Source: Sphagnum compactum
Taxonomy: Eukaryota; Bryophyta; Sphagnopsida; Sphagnales
DNA length: 64,000 bases
Direction: 5' to 3'
Assembly: GCA_965153455.1 (NCBI GenBank)
Contig: OZ234495.1
Location: 11,590,875-11,654,874 of the forward strand
The position numbers and the translations under genes are program-made. Position 1 is the stretch's first letter. The number at the start of each line of letters is the position of its first letter. Below are positions 24,690 through 36,129 of this stretch, piece after piece. Under the pieces are notes generated by a model. That model did no database searches. It saw only the letters and a list, made by a program, of their open reading frames with translations, and was not told the DNA's origin.

Positions 24690-24995
24690 ATGATTTAAGT
24701 ATTCAATAATTTTTCAATAGTACTTCAATATTCATTTAATTATTCAATATTATTAAATTGATTGACATTAATTATTTATTCATTTTTCAGTATTTACTTT
24801 TTTAATGTTCCATATATTCAATAATGAAATGTGAAACATATCATTGGATATTCATTTGTTCAATCATTGATCAATATTCACATGGATTATTCAATTATCA
24901 ATATACTAAATAATGGGATTTTTAAAATATTATTCAATATTTGATATGTTCAATATTGAAATAGTTCAAATTGTTCTTCAATAATTTTTTATTGT
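24690..24995. repeat. Degenerate ATTCAATA-type AT minisatellite
   Basis: The word TTCAATA or ATTCAAT recurs more than a dozen times in about 300 bases of nearly pure A/T sequence. It is low-complexity and non-coding. Confidence 0.6.
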
Positions 24996-26930
24996 AGGTC
25001 AAAACATTATAAAACCACCTGGGTGCACCACCTACCTACTTGTCATTCCATCCAAGCTTATAGATGCCAAAGATGGTGCAAATGCAAATATTACAAGGAA
25101 CTTTTCATTAGTTATTTAAGCAATATTCTAGGTCTTGATGAAAATATGTGTTAACTCTTGAAAATGAACAATATTTCCAACTCAATTTTGACTTTGTCCC
25201 ATTTAATGGATAATGTACAATTAGGGATTTTTAATTTTCTTAGTTAAAATGAATATAAGGGCTTTTGGAAAGCTTGTAGGGAAATGTGCAATCCACTCTC
25301 TTGATATTAAATAAAACCAAGTCATATAATATTAGGTAGGATTTAAAAGTTTTGTTCAATTAGATTTATATAGATCAAGTTCAATTCATTTGTTCTCTTT
25401 TGAATGGAATCATAGTGAAGGATTTTGGATCACTTGAAAAATTCCAAAAAAACTTTGACCTTCACTTAAATACCATTTATCTTTTAGAATACAAGATAAA
25501 GTGGATCATAGTATTTAACACAAACTCTGATTTAAGAACCTAGGGGCTAATTAATGTTTATTACAAATTAGACTTAAAAACCAAAGTGCATTTGCAATAA
25601 CTTCAATCTATCATAACAAAAATGAACTCGTGAAAAATAGTCTTGTAGACATATCATTTACAAAAAATTACAGAAATGTGTGACCATAAAATCCCAAAAC
25701 TAAGTTATGTACATGTTATATTTTAGATGGGGAACCCTAACTGTCCTCATCATTATTGGAATGCTTTCAATGGTAAGTAGTTGTGACTTGAGCTACCAAC
25801 TTTCTATGTGTTAGGCCATGTACATGGCACAAATACTCAAGGTGAAGCAAATAGCCACTAACACAAAATCATCCTATGTGGTGTTGCAAATCCAACCCAA
25901 TGCAAAATATATATATACCAAGCTTGAATCAAAGTTTAATAATAAAATATTTCCACATTTACCAACCATGAATCATTTTTTATTCATGGTAAGATGCAAT
26001 TACTCATATCTCTTTCAATTGGCACACCTTGGAAGGACTATGATTTTCATGTTTGGGGTCCCATGCCACACATACCAGATTGGTGTATGCCACCTTGTTT
26101 GTTATAATGAATGGGGGCTCATCTTTTTCCATGTGGGAGAAAGTTGTGCTTACCCATAACCTATTGTCAACATCTTCAAAAAAATTTGAAAAATCATCAG
26201 CATTTCATTCTAACAAACATGACAAAAAAAACTTACTAATTTTTCTATTCATATTGTAAGTAGGGTAAAAAGCATGATTAGGTGGGCCACTTTTGACATT
26301 TTGAGGACTCTACATCTTACACTAGATGAAATTCTTGAATTATATTAAATATCAAACTATAAATCCTATAATTATCCCTTAAACTTTTGGTCAAAGGCAC
26401 TGGTGAACCACCTTATAAATATCATTAAACATGTGATTGGTAAGAAAATCCATATAAAATACTGAAGATTTCAATATGAAATGTAATGTGAATGATAAAA
26501 AATGTTGAAAATTTGAATTGTTTTGAAATTTTCAAAAATCATAATTTCTTATATTGGGAATTTTTTTAATGCATCTTACTTTTAATTTTTTTCATTTCAT
26601 GGTGGTTTTTTTTTTTTTTTAAATTGATATTACTATGACATATTTTCTAAGTCCACATTTTTTATTTTATATGCGTGATAGATGTAGTGTCATCATTTCA
26701 AAAGCCCATTATGAGTCCATTTTTGTTTTAGAATTCTTCCATATTTTTATATAATTCCCTATAAATTTTATTGCAACATGGATAATAAAAAGATTGACAA
26801 TGTTATTGTTAAATATGACTTTACATTTTAAATTCATCTCCAATGCAAAAAAAATATGATTGTGATAATCCAAATTAAACACCTAACTATGTTTTCACCT
26901 AGTATTGCTTACCAACAAATGCCAAAAAAA

Positions 26931-26964
26931 CCCCAACTTCCTCCACATGGAAAGGAAGGTGGGG
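26931..26964. repeat. Fold-back hairpin, CCCCAACTTCCT arm
   Basis: Arms CCCCAACTTCCT and AGGAAGGTGGGG flank a 10-base loop, with one G-T pair. A second hairpin of the same design lies at 27402-27440. Confidence 0.6.
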
Positions 26965-27401
26965 TGAACTTAAAACCATGGTTCATCCCCGGTGGCCAAT
27001 CCCTAGTGAAAATTTTTAAAGTATAAAGAAGTGAACGAAGGTTATAAAGAAATAGTACCCTTTCTAATTTCTCGCTCTATGTTCACCAAGACTTGCAAGT
27101 TGTCATTAGTAATTACAACTATTCCAACTAAATGAAGTTCTTCGTGAACTAGCCCCCTCATCAAAAATAGGCTTTGTAGTTGGGGATTCAATGGGGTTTT
27201 GTAAAGGTGGGTCAATGTGTGCTTCCATAGTTGTTTCACCTATAAAGAGAATTCAATTGAATAATATTTGTTGAGGCTTTTGAATCTATGAAAATGACAT
27301 TAAACCATGATATTATGAAGTTATTACATTGGCTAACAAAATTCTACACTTGACATATAATCTATTCAAATATTGCCCAAAAAAACAATTTGCCCAAAAA
27401 A

Positions 27402-27440
27402 CCCCACCCTCCCTTTCCAATGGAGGCAAAGGAGGGTGGG
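27402..27440. repeat. Fold-back hairpin, CCCCACCCTCCCTTT arm
   Basis: Arms CCCACCCTCCCTTT and AAAGGAGGGTGGG pair with one bulged base. It follows a run of A (CCCAAAAAACCCC), as does the hairpin at 26931-26964, so both may be relics of one small fold-back family. Confidence 0.55.
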
Positions 27441-28330
27441 ATAAAGTGACATATAATTCTACTCACCTTGAAAAGATTTGCTAACATTAAAAATAAATGG
27501 AATTATTTTTTTTTAAAAAGACTACACATACTTGTTGCCATTGGAAATAATGCATTTGGTGGTCTCCAAGGTGCAATGGCTAGACATGTCAATTCAACAA
27601 ATTCTTTCATTCATAACAATTTTTTAAGAGGTGGCATCATGTCAAAGTTTCTAGCCTATTCAAAATTAATAAACAAAACAGAACAAGTGCAAATATTAGG
27701 CATAAGAATAAAAAAATAAAACGAAAAGGAAATAAAATTGCATATTATTCAACCTTTCAAAAAACAAAAACAAACATAAAAAAGGAGCAAATAACTCTTC
27801 ACATAGTAAAGGACCACAAAAAAAATACAACATTTGAAAGATGTACTTACACGAAGGAGCAACTAAACTAAGTGTTTTGCAACAACAACACTTGCAAAGA
27901 AAAGCCTCCTACTACAAACAAACACACCAATTTCTTTTATAAATATGCAACAATAATAAGTAGGTAACAAGAAAAAAGGATCTATGTGTGTACTTAGACA
28001 TAAGTGTAGTGATGGCAAAGGTGATGCAAGGTAAAACAAAAAATAGCAAGATAACAAAAACTTACTTAAACCTCAATGATGGACTTTGATGCACAATAGC
28101 TACGACAAGGCACAACAACAATGGCTTGCCACCACATCTTGCAAAACAAAAAAAAAATCATAAACAATGACAAGCACAATGGTTGCCACTACTATCCTTT
28201 GTTGCACAAAGGAAAAAAGAATTCACTTACAAGCCAAGCTTTTCACACATAAATGTTTTATTTTTTAAATTTTAAAAAAAACAAACATAACATAACAATA
28301 TTGCACAACTTTTTTTCAAAATTTAAAAAA

Positions 28331-28500
28331 AAACAAACATTGAATTTTTGCATTGTCCAATTGCAAGTTGGGCAATGCAACAACATTACACAATTTTTTT
28401 AATTAAAAAATTAAACAAACATCGAGCACTATTGTGTTGTGAGGAGCTTGGCTTGCAATTGAACACCAAGCTCCTCACAATGCAACAACATTACCAAAAA
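28331..28500. repeat. Cluster of hairpins with CAATGCAACAACATTAC linkers
   Basis: Two hairpins stand side by side. Near 28350-28380 the arms TTGCATTGTCCAA and TTGGGCAATGCAA pair with one wobble. At 28437-28451 and 28466-28480 the arms TTGTGAGGAGCTTGG and CCAAGCTCCTCACAA pair perfectly around a 14-base loop, and pairing continues outward with mismatches. Both are followed by TGCAACAACATTAC. Confidence 0.75.
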
Positions 28501-29599
28501 AAAATTATGAAATTTATTAAATAAATAAATAATCACTACATTATTACATTGCAAAAAAACTAGCTTGTAATAGCATCACACAAGTGTGTTTTTAAAAAAT
28601 TAAAAGAACTACAAAAATGTTGCATTTTTGCATTGTAATGAATTAAGTTGCCAACCAAGCTCTTGCAACATACGATGTCATAGTTGCACAAATGTTTTAT
28701 TATAAATAAATAAATAATTTAAGACAATCATTTATTTTGTAGCTCCTTTTTACAACTAGAAACAAAAGCCCATATCAATGTACATTGTAAAGTACATGTG
28801 CCTAGCTATTTTGATCACATAATGTGCCACAAAGTGATGGGATGGAGAGCGGAAAGGGGAGAGAAAGATTCCGATACCTTGCATTCATTCTTGGAAGATA
28901 AATCATCTAAACGCGCAAAAGGTGATATTATAAATAATAACTCCTTCAAATCATTTGGTGGCCCTACATGAGCCAACTTGAAACAATGATGGAATAGGTT
29001 GTGTTAGAGAAAAGTTGTTTCCAATACCAGCATTCGACATTTTCAACACTTAAAGCTCAAATTATCCAATAAGGGTGGTAGCTCAGTTTGTCATTGCCCC
29101 AAGGAATATTATGGGCGATGGAACTAGATGGAGACACTTGTTACAGAACTTGATCCAAAGGCAATGGTAGAAGGAGGTTTGGTTTCCCAATTTAGGTTTA
29201 GGGTGGGTAGGTAGGCACGGGTAGGTAGGTCACTAGGGGGCAACAAAAGAAAAGGCCAAAAACAACATAAACCCAAACCCCAAGTGAGATTGGGGTTTCT
29301 AGAACGGTGGTTCATACAAGTGGATGGGCTCATAATGGGAAAACAAGGTGGTGTGTTCGTGGGTGTTAAATCTCACACCCAAATTTGCCTTTGCACCCCT
29401 ACACCCATGCCTCCAACCATGCTCTTCATTAAACATCTAAACCACACATGGCAAGTCGTGCACTTGGTTAGTTTCAACATTTATCTTCATCTCATAACCT
29501 AGGGCTAACCCAAACCTCTAAATGAGTGGGACTAAACGTATTGCGAACTTCCCAAGGTTCAAGGCCTCGTCACCTAAGATTACCATCTCCCATCTCATG
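28501..29599. other. Non-coding spacer
   Basis: A/T-rich with runs of A and short tandem AATAAATAAATA words. Frames at 29124-29333 and 29284-29502 show no recognisable motif. GGTAGGTAGG-type words occur at 29205-29230. Confidence 0.5.
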
Positions 29600-29785
29600 G
29601 CCTAATTGTAGACTTGTGTCTAGTTCAAGGACTTAACATGGTGATGACATCTCCTCGACCCCTTATTCAAACCCTCATTCATTGGCACCTATGCGACTCA
29701 TGAATGTTGTCAAACCGGGAGTTGAACCTAACACAACACTTAGACTTGCACCCCAATTCGCCACCAGGGCTACCTTGCAATGGTC
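29600..29785 (-). mobile_element. tRNA-derived SINE-like element
   Basis: On the minus strand a polymerase III A box (TAGCCCTGGTGG at 29772-29761, one mismatch to TRGCNNAGYNGG) is followed 44 bases later by a perfect B box (GGTTCAACTCC at 29728-29718). This is the spacing of a tRNA head. No cloverleaf can be drawn, so it is not a tRNA gene. The body continues to lower coordinates, but its 3' end and target duplication are not defined. Confidence 0.55.
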
Positions 29786-30469
29786 TAAATTAGGGCCTTG
29801 CTAAACAGATCTCACTAATTGAAGGTCTACCTAAAAAGGCATGTCACTTTCCCCCACTTTAGAGATCTTTGTTGACATTACTTAGGGGTGATTGCCCTTG
29901 GGCATTTATGCCTTCTTTTCCCTTTGATCCGTGATTGTGGAATTAGTTATTTTTTAATCAAAAGATATTTGCGAATCAAAGGAGACTAGCATTCACACTA
30001 TGTCTTTGTGTTCTCAACGCAAGACAGATTATCAAATGTGTCTTTTGTTTTCACCCAATGTGTTCGCTTGTGGCATCTTCCCCAAATTCTTATTGGCAGC
30101 CTTCTCTTCTTTCCTTGGAGTCCACTTCGAATCCAACTTGGAAATTGTAGTCACCACACACAATAACACATTTTAGGTTTTGTGATTGGCCTTTATAATT
30201 ACATACTAATCAGGAAGGACATATGCAATTAGTGACTAGTGAGTTGTTAAACCCATGTTGTTTCATCCATTTAGTCGCAAGGACATTTAGTTGCAAATCC
30301 TAGTCATTTTAATAACTAGGATTTTAAGATTCTCTTATAATAATAAAATTCCATGTCATAGTAACTTCGATATGATGTGTAAAGTGCATGTCATCTCAAC
30401 TTAGTTGTTTTATTCAACTAAATGTTACAAAAGATGCATTGATGAATGGACATGTGTCAAAAATCTATA
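29786..30469. other. Non-coding spacer
   Basis: No gene or strong repeat recognised. Sequence is moderately AT-rich. Confidence 0.4.
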
Positions 30470-30900
30470 AACATGTTATGAGTCATTACAGGACCAAAAG
30501 TCAACCTAATTTAGCCCATGTAGCTAATGTAGCCAAAAGTCAACCTAACATAATTTAGCTAAGTTAGGCAACCTAACTCGCTGAACCAAAAGTCAGCTTA
30601 ACTTAACCTAACTAAGCTAACTACTTATGCTAGCAACCTAGGCTACCTAACCTAAGCCAAATGGCCTAAGTATCATAGTTTGTAAAAGTGAGGACTTGAA
30701 CCCCTCACCCTTCACTTGGGGTTCAAGTCCCCATCCATCGCACTACCACATTTTTTTATATTAATTATGTTTAACATAAAGTTATAAAACTCAAAAATTT
30801 TAACCTTGCATTAACCTTGGCCACCCTAGGTTGACCTAAGTCAACCTACTTACTACCTACTGAGCCTAAACCTAGACCTCCCTAAGTTGACTTAAAGTGA
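30470..30900 (-). repeat. CTAA-rich repeat with embedded tRNA-like cassette
   Basis: Words such as AACCTAACTTAGCTAAG surround a cassette that on the minus strand has an A-box-like TAGTGCGATGG (30745-30735) and a perfect B box GGTTCAAGTCC (30702-30692), 43 bases apart. The same cassette with the same spacing and a similar AGGTCAACCTA flank is found at about 45880-46060 inside the CACTA-like element. This block is probably an older copy or fragment of that family. Confidence 0.55.
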
Positions 30901-31649
30901 ACTGATTTGTCAACCCATACTACTTAATAACCTAACCTAGGTTAACCTAAACATTTTTAGGCCAAAAAAAAAAATTAACTTAGGATAATTATGTTGCATC
31001 TAATCACATCATAATCGTATGTAGTCACACAAATTTGAGGTGGCTACAAACTTGATAAAATATTTTGTAATGAGGCTCCTTAGGTTGACTTGGCAAAAAA
31101 CCTACAACTAAGAACCTAAGCAAGCTGCCTTTGTTAACCTATTAGTAGGGTAAACTATTCTAAATATTTTTAAACATATTAAATGTAGTAAATTTCTTAT
31201 GTTTAATTAAGTAACTTACAAGGTAGCTTATATTATGAAATAGGTTTTTATTAAATAGGTTACAAACATAAGTTAACTTCATAGGTTGTTAACCTAAGCT
31301 AGTGTGTTAAATAGTTTAAAAATCAAGGAGTTACGTGTCACCTTTTTCAAAATGACTATTAATATTGTGGTCATAATTACAACTTAACAATAGATTGCTT
31401 AATGCACATACATAACATGTGAATTCATGACTTCAAAAACCTCATGGCACATAAAAAATTATGGCATGCCATGGCAAATATTGGTGCCATAAATTCAAGA
31501 AACATAAAAACTTATGGTGTCACAAAAAAATTGTGACAACTTGTTGCCAAATAACATGCCAATAATATTTTCAACCAGCTAATAAATGAGATTAATTCAT
31601 CAAATCAATGACATGAATCATGATGTTGATAAATAGGACCACATAATCG
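30901..31649. other. Non-coding sequence with TTAACCTA/AGGTTA words
   Basis: Continues the CTAA-rich composition to about 31310, then AT-rich DNA. CATGCCATGGCA-type palindromic words lie near 31464-31476. No coding potential is seen. Confidence 0.4.
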
Positions 31650-32470
31650 TGTTGGCATATAGCATACCATGTCACCATCATGGGAGATTGAGTCATTATT
31701 AGTTGCAAAGGTGGATGGTTCTTGCAACTAACTAACTAATGAACAAAAATTGAATTTTTTTTTAATATTTTACCAACAAAACCAACAAGTTGTCATATTG
31801 ATTACAACTGCAAAACCATGATGCCATGTGGCATGTTGATGTCTTTTGCCATTACTTAGTGATTGTTATAACTAAGTAGTTATAAGTGTCTTTGAAAAAA
31901 AAATAGTTATTTTTTTGTCCGGTTCAAAAGATAAGATTTATTGTAGTGAAGGTCAAATATTGGACTTGCATCTTGATGCAAAGAATTACATCGAGGGATT
32001 GGACATCATCTCTAACATAGTGTCTGATGCCTCATTTCATCCAAAGTAGTGTACGAATCATCATTTTGATTAATAGTCAAATATTTTATCATGCATATCA
32101 TGCAACTAGAAAATGGCATAAGCAAATTAAAAAATGACCAGAAAAATGACTATAGTTGAATAAAACAAGTCATACAAAACATGTTTTGATGTTGTAATTG
32201 CACATGGGATGCCACATCACCATGTTGTGAGACTAAAGTCATTAATCTAGTCTCAAAAGTTAGGATTTTTTTAATTAATTAATTAATTAAATTTCAAACA
32301 TATTATTACAATTTCAAAAATAATAATATATCTATCCAAAAAGCCCACTAGTCGTCATACTTACTATAGACATAGTCACAAAACCATGACATCACATGAC
32401 ATCTCCATGGCCTTTGCAACTACATAGTGATTTTTGTGACTAAGTAATTATAACTTTAGTTAAAAAGGAT
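31650..32470. repeat. Diverged direct repeat pair (about 260 bp, offset about 560)
   Basis: Blocks at about 31650-31910 and 32210-32470 share, in order, ATGTCACCAT-type, GTCATTA, GTCATA(C/T)T, GCAAAACCATGA/ACAAAACCATGA, ACTTAGTGATT/ACATAGTGATT and AACTAAGTA/GACTAAGTA words. (AATT)n lies at 32270-32290. The words GACTA-TAGTC recall the subterminal motifs of the CACTA-like element at 43.2 kb. Confidence 0.5.
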
Positions 32471-33194
32471 AATTGTTGTTTCTTTGACCAATCAAAAAAT
32501 GCACAAATGTATTGTTGTGACATCTAACAAAAGTTGCAAACATGTTAATAGATAATGTTGAACTAGGCTTTATAGTTTGACATATGTTTACCCAAGCGAA
32601 ACATGATTCACAAGTTCATATGTAGGAAGTCTAACTTTTCCACTCAAGGATGTGCAATTTTATTTGTTCGCACCATTATTTCAATCTCACATGACCGATC
32701 CTTAGAGTTTTTTTATTCAAATTTAATTCCAAGTCCATTTGCTGGTTACCACTTCCTTGCCTTTATTAGTCATTTCGTTTGCCATGAACCTTAGCCTTCT
32801 CATTTTTGGCCATGCTCATGAAAACCTTTAACCCATTTAAATTAATAAGGTTAGTTTGTTTTGTTATTTTGTGGGTGCTCTCCCCCATTGTAAAAGTGCA
32901 CCCTCATCAACATTTAAGCCAATTTTAGGTGAGTTTTTTTTTTGGAGTTATTTTCACTACAAGTTTGTGACCTTTTTCTTGCTCAAACTTGGCACAATGT
33001 CCAGTAGATGGTCCAAGTGGGTAGGCTTAATCCACATTACCTCCTTATGATGGCAACCCTTGTATTTAACTAAATGTTTTTTTGCCTCAAAACCATGTGT
33101 GCCTCACACAAAATATGTTTTCAATTTTGGCCGCTAACTTATGTTTAATGGCATACACATTCAGTTGCACCTTCTGCTTTTGATATGGTCTCTA
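32471..33194. other. Non-coding spacer
   Basis: Open frames at 32603-32794 and 32856-33050 have no recognisable domain. Nothing else seen. Confidence 0.4.
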
Positions 33195-33440
33195 TGTCGC
33201 AACCCTACTTTGAAAAGAGTGTGAGGATGAGACTCACACTCCCGAAATGGGGACTTGGGAGTCCTCCGGGACTCTCGAAACTTCAAAGTTCGATTGCAGG
33301 GGCCAAAACACCTTACATTGAAGAGTTCTTTATATCATTGAAAAGCTATTGAAGTGTAGATGTCGAAAATGAGCTCACATGAGTCATTTGGACATCTGTA
33401 GCCCAGTGAAGCCCATGACCAAGGGCTTTACCAAATTGTA
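33195..33440 (+). repeat. Truncated copy of GC-rich LTR-like repeat
   Basis: From TGTCGCAACCCT the sequence matches, in opposite orientation, the end of the block at 39654-38838. Shared words include ACTCACACTCCC, GACTTGG, AGTCCTCCGGGACTC and GATTGCAGGGG, then CACCTTACATTGAAGAGTTC against the GAACTCTTCAATG of the other copy. Similarity fades after about 33440. Confidence 0.7.
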
Positions 33441-35758
33441 AGTATGTGTGTTGATTTTTCTTCCCATGAGTTTTAGGGAGCATAGGGTAGATAGGCCAGT
33501 GAGTGAACACTTAAGAAGACAAACGAGGTTCAATCCTCACATATTGTTCCTCTGATTCTGAAGCTAAAAGAACATTTTTAGCTCTCCACCTAGGGCTTTC
33601 AACACCTAGAAAATCTCTCAAATCGATAAAGGAGTGGGCAAAATGTGTTAGGGAGTTCAATGTTCAGTAATGGGTGACTTAAAACAAATTAGGATTTCAA
33701 GCTTTAGATCTTTGATAGTTGCATCTTTGCCATTAGAATTCAAAGAAATTTTGTAATGCCCTAATTGGCACACCCATCAGGTTTTAAATCACTAAAAACA
33801 GACTAAAAATGAGGAAGATATGAGGCTAGAACTAGAGAGGGGTCTAAAGCTACTTTTTCAAAAACATTGAAGCAAACTATCACTCATCTGCTTCCTGTGT
33901 GGCTCCTTTACTTCTAATGCTCAAAGAACATTTGTAGTCCTCTAGTTTGTGTATTCAATGACACAAAAATCACTCAATTTGGCTAAGGGACTAGGAAAAT
34001 ATTGGAAAGTGTTTGATGATAAATGTGTTCGGTGATGGGCAGTTCTACCCTATCATGGGAAAAACAATTGTGAGATGTTTCGAAGTAGAGAGTTCCCAAG
34101 TTCCTGACATGTTCCTCAAAGAGTTCCCAATAGCACCTCACATTTATTCCATATGCTTTGGCATAATGTTGTCCTCCTTTCACCTGTATAGGTGGGCCAA
34201 AGGGAGGAACTCTACACTTCAAAATAAAACCTTCTATTTGGATAGCCTCGATAGATCATCGTTTTAAAGTGATGGCCCAATCAAATTGGCTCATTGCAAA
34301 AAAGAATTGAACTTCGGAGACACGTCATCTAATTAATGCAAAGCACAATAGGTATTGCATTAGAAAGATCAGCACAGGTCTTTATGTTAAAGGGCAGGGC
34401 AGGTCCAGTGTCCAGAGGGGTTATGCTGTTTGGCAACAATGGAGGTAATCTGGTTTCCCAAACCCCATAATAATAGTGTAGTCCCCCACCCCATGTGAGC
34501 TATCTTTCCTCAACGTAAAAAAAAACTGACACAATTTGAATCTGCCACACCCCCCTCCCCCCCCCCAAGCCTGTAGATTTGGAGGCAAGGAGGAAGTTTA
34601 TGCTTTGTAAGGTACCTGCAAATACAAAAGAAAGATTAGGTCACATTTTAATGTTTAAAAAGAGACACCAACTACCCTGACTAACAGCCTACTTCTTGGT
34701 CTGGGGGGCTTAGGTTCATACCGACGAATTATACAGACAGATGCGGTCGCGTGTCATCAGTCTCTCAATCATGAGAGAAATTTGATGTGTTTGGTCATGA
34801 ACCTCCTCCCATCTCCCCTAGGTAGGGCTATGTGAAGCACATTTGAACTTTGAATCTGGGAAGTTGAGATGTACAGTTGGTGGATGATGTCAACAATGAT
34901 AAACATGTAAACAAACACCTACATATTGGGTGTTAACCTGGGCTATTTATTTGGTGCAACTAGTTTACACTTCTTGCCTCATAAAGGAGGGGCGCTAATG
35001 GACTACAATACTGAATATTGTTAAAAGTTTCCATGTACAATACCTAATTCGGTGAGGATGTTTTTCTTCACCAAATCTCTTGTAGACCCCATAAGTATGT
35101 TATTGACCAACCTATTAGTAGCCCTTGGAGGCTCCAAGACAATAAACTAATGGTCCTAAAGATTTATCCAAAGAATACACGTGAACATGTGAGTAGTGCA
35201 CATTCCTTGCCACCTCCATCTGACATGTTCATAGTCTGGACTCGGCGTCAGCCAACAGCTCCTAATGATCCCCTAGAATCATGAGCAAATGCCGGCTGGC
35301 TGCTCAGTACGTACTGGAAAATAATCGAGAGACTTCCACCCAAACTTAGTTCCTAACCTTAAATTAGAATGTGTGGATCTTTCATGCCAAATTACAAAAG
35401 TAGTCCAATGTGCTTTTATTGGGCTACCACTCTGCAATACCCCCAATGATCCAATAGCCCAACGGAGAGCGGCCAAAAAGAGGGAGATTAGTGGCCCTAT
35501 TTGGGTACCCCCCACATAATTTTTGACTATAGGTGAGCTGCAAATAGAACAAGACAGTCTGCAATAGCAGGTTCAAGGAATAGCAGAACCTTGACCCATT
35601 GTTCGTCTACAAGGATGCGATAATGAGTAATGACTTGTGACTATGGCTTACCTTTAGAGGGTTTAAAAATTCGATGAAATCATTCATGACTTGATTCCAA
35701 CCAAAAAACAACTAATGGTTCTTCCAAAGTGGTCATTCTGAGTATATAAGTAGAGCAT
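33441..35758. other. Non-coding spacer
   Basis: No gene is supported. Frames at 33983-34267 and 35279-35515 show no recognisable motif. A stretch near 34000-34060 resembles 7465-7530. A C run occurs at 34557-34566. A B-box-like GAGGTTCAATCCTC lies near 33527, without a convincing A box. Confidence 0.45.
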
Positions 35759-35956
35759 CCTAGTTGAATAGCAGCTCTGCCAAATAATTATTTAGTTTTG
35801 AATATTCCATTTTGACACATATAATATTTCCAAAATTTTCAGAAGATGCTTAATTTTCCATCACAAAAAAAAATATCTCTGAGAAAATTTTGTTTTGAAA
35901 ATGTCTGCATTTCTAAAAATAATATATATTTTTGTCAAACCTGCTATTCAACTAGG
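35759..35956. mobile_element. 198-bp MITE with 26-bp terminal inverted repeats
   Basis: The left end begins CCTAGTTGAATAGCAG (35759-35784). The right end (35931-35956) read on the minus strand begins with the same 16 bases. The 26-bp arms differ at three positions. The interior is A/T-rich and has no coding capacity. Flanks are GCAT and GTAT, so the target duplication is unclear and the superfamily is not assigned. Confidence 0.75.
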
Positions 35957-36129
35957 GTATATGGGTGTGACACCTGAATGTCTAGAAGATAAAGTGTCTA
36001 CTGCATGTGACAAGAAAGGCAAACTTTTCAATGGTGAAGGACGGCCCCTTTGACCCAGCACCCACTAATGTACCAGTTGCGGTTTTGGCCGTTTTGAGAT
36101 GAACCCAACCCATTTACCCTAAACCAAAC

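Larger units (their letters stand above)
23726..28330. other. Long non-coding AT-rich spacer
   Basis: Apart from the repeats listed separately, I see nothing in this stretch. The open frames at 23777-24031, 25818-26159, 26053-26259, 27468-27719 and 27863-28057 have no recognisable motif and look like chance frames in AT-rich DNA. Confidence 0.55.

Noticed and set aside
28437-28480. Hairpin as a transcription terminator
   Set aside because: Stem-loop terminators are bacterial, and this is eukaryotic DNA with no gene adjoining.
30692-30745. A functional tRNA gene on the minus strand
   Set aside because: A and B boxes are present, but acceptor and anticodon stems cannot be drawn. It is called tRNA-like only.
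33485-33540. A third tRNA-like head (TAGGCCAGTGAG, then GGTTCAATCCT)
   Set aside because: A-B spacing is about 35 bases, shorter than the 43-44 of the others, and the B box is imperfect.
35279-35515. Trp-rich minus frame as a LINE remnant
   Set aside because: No reverse transcriptase or endonuclease motif could be found in it or nearby.
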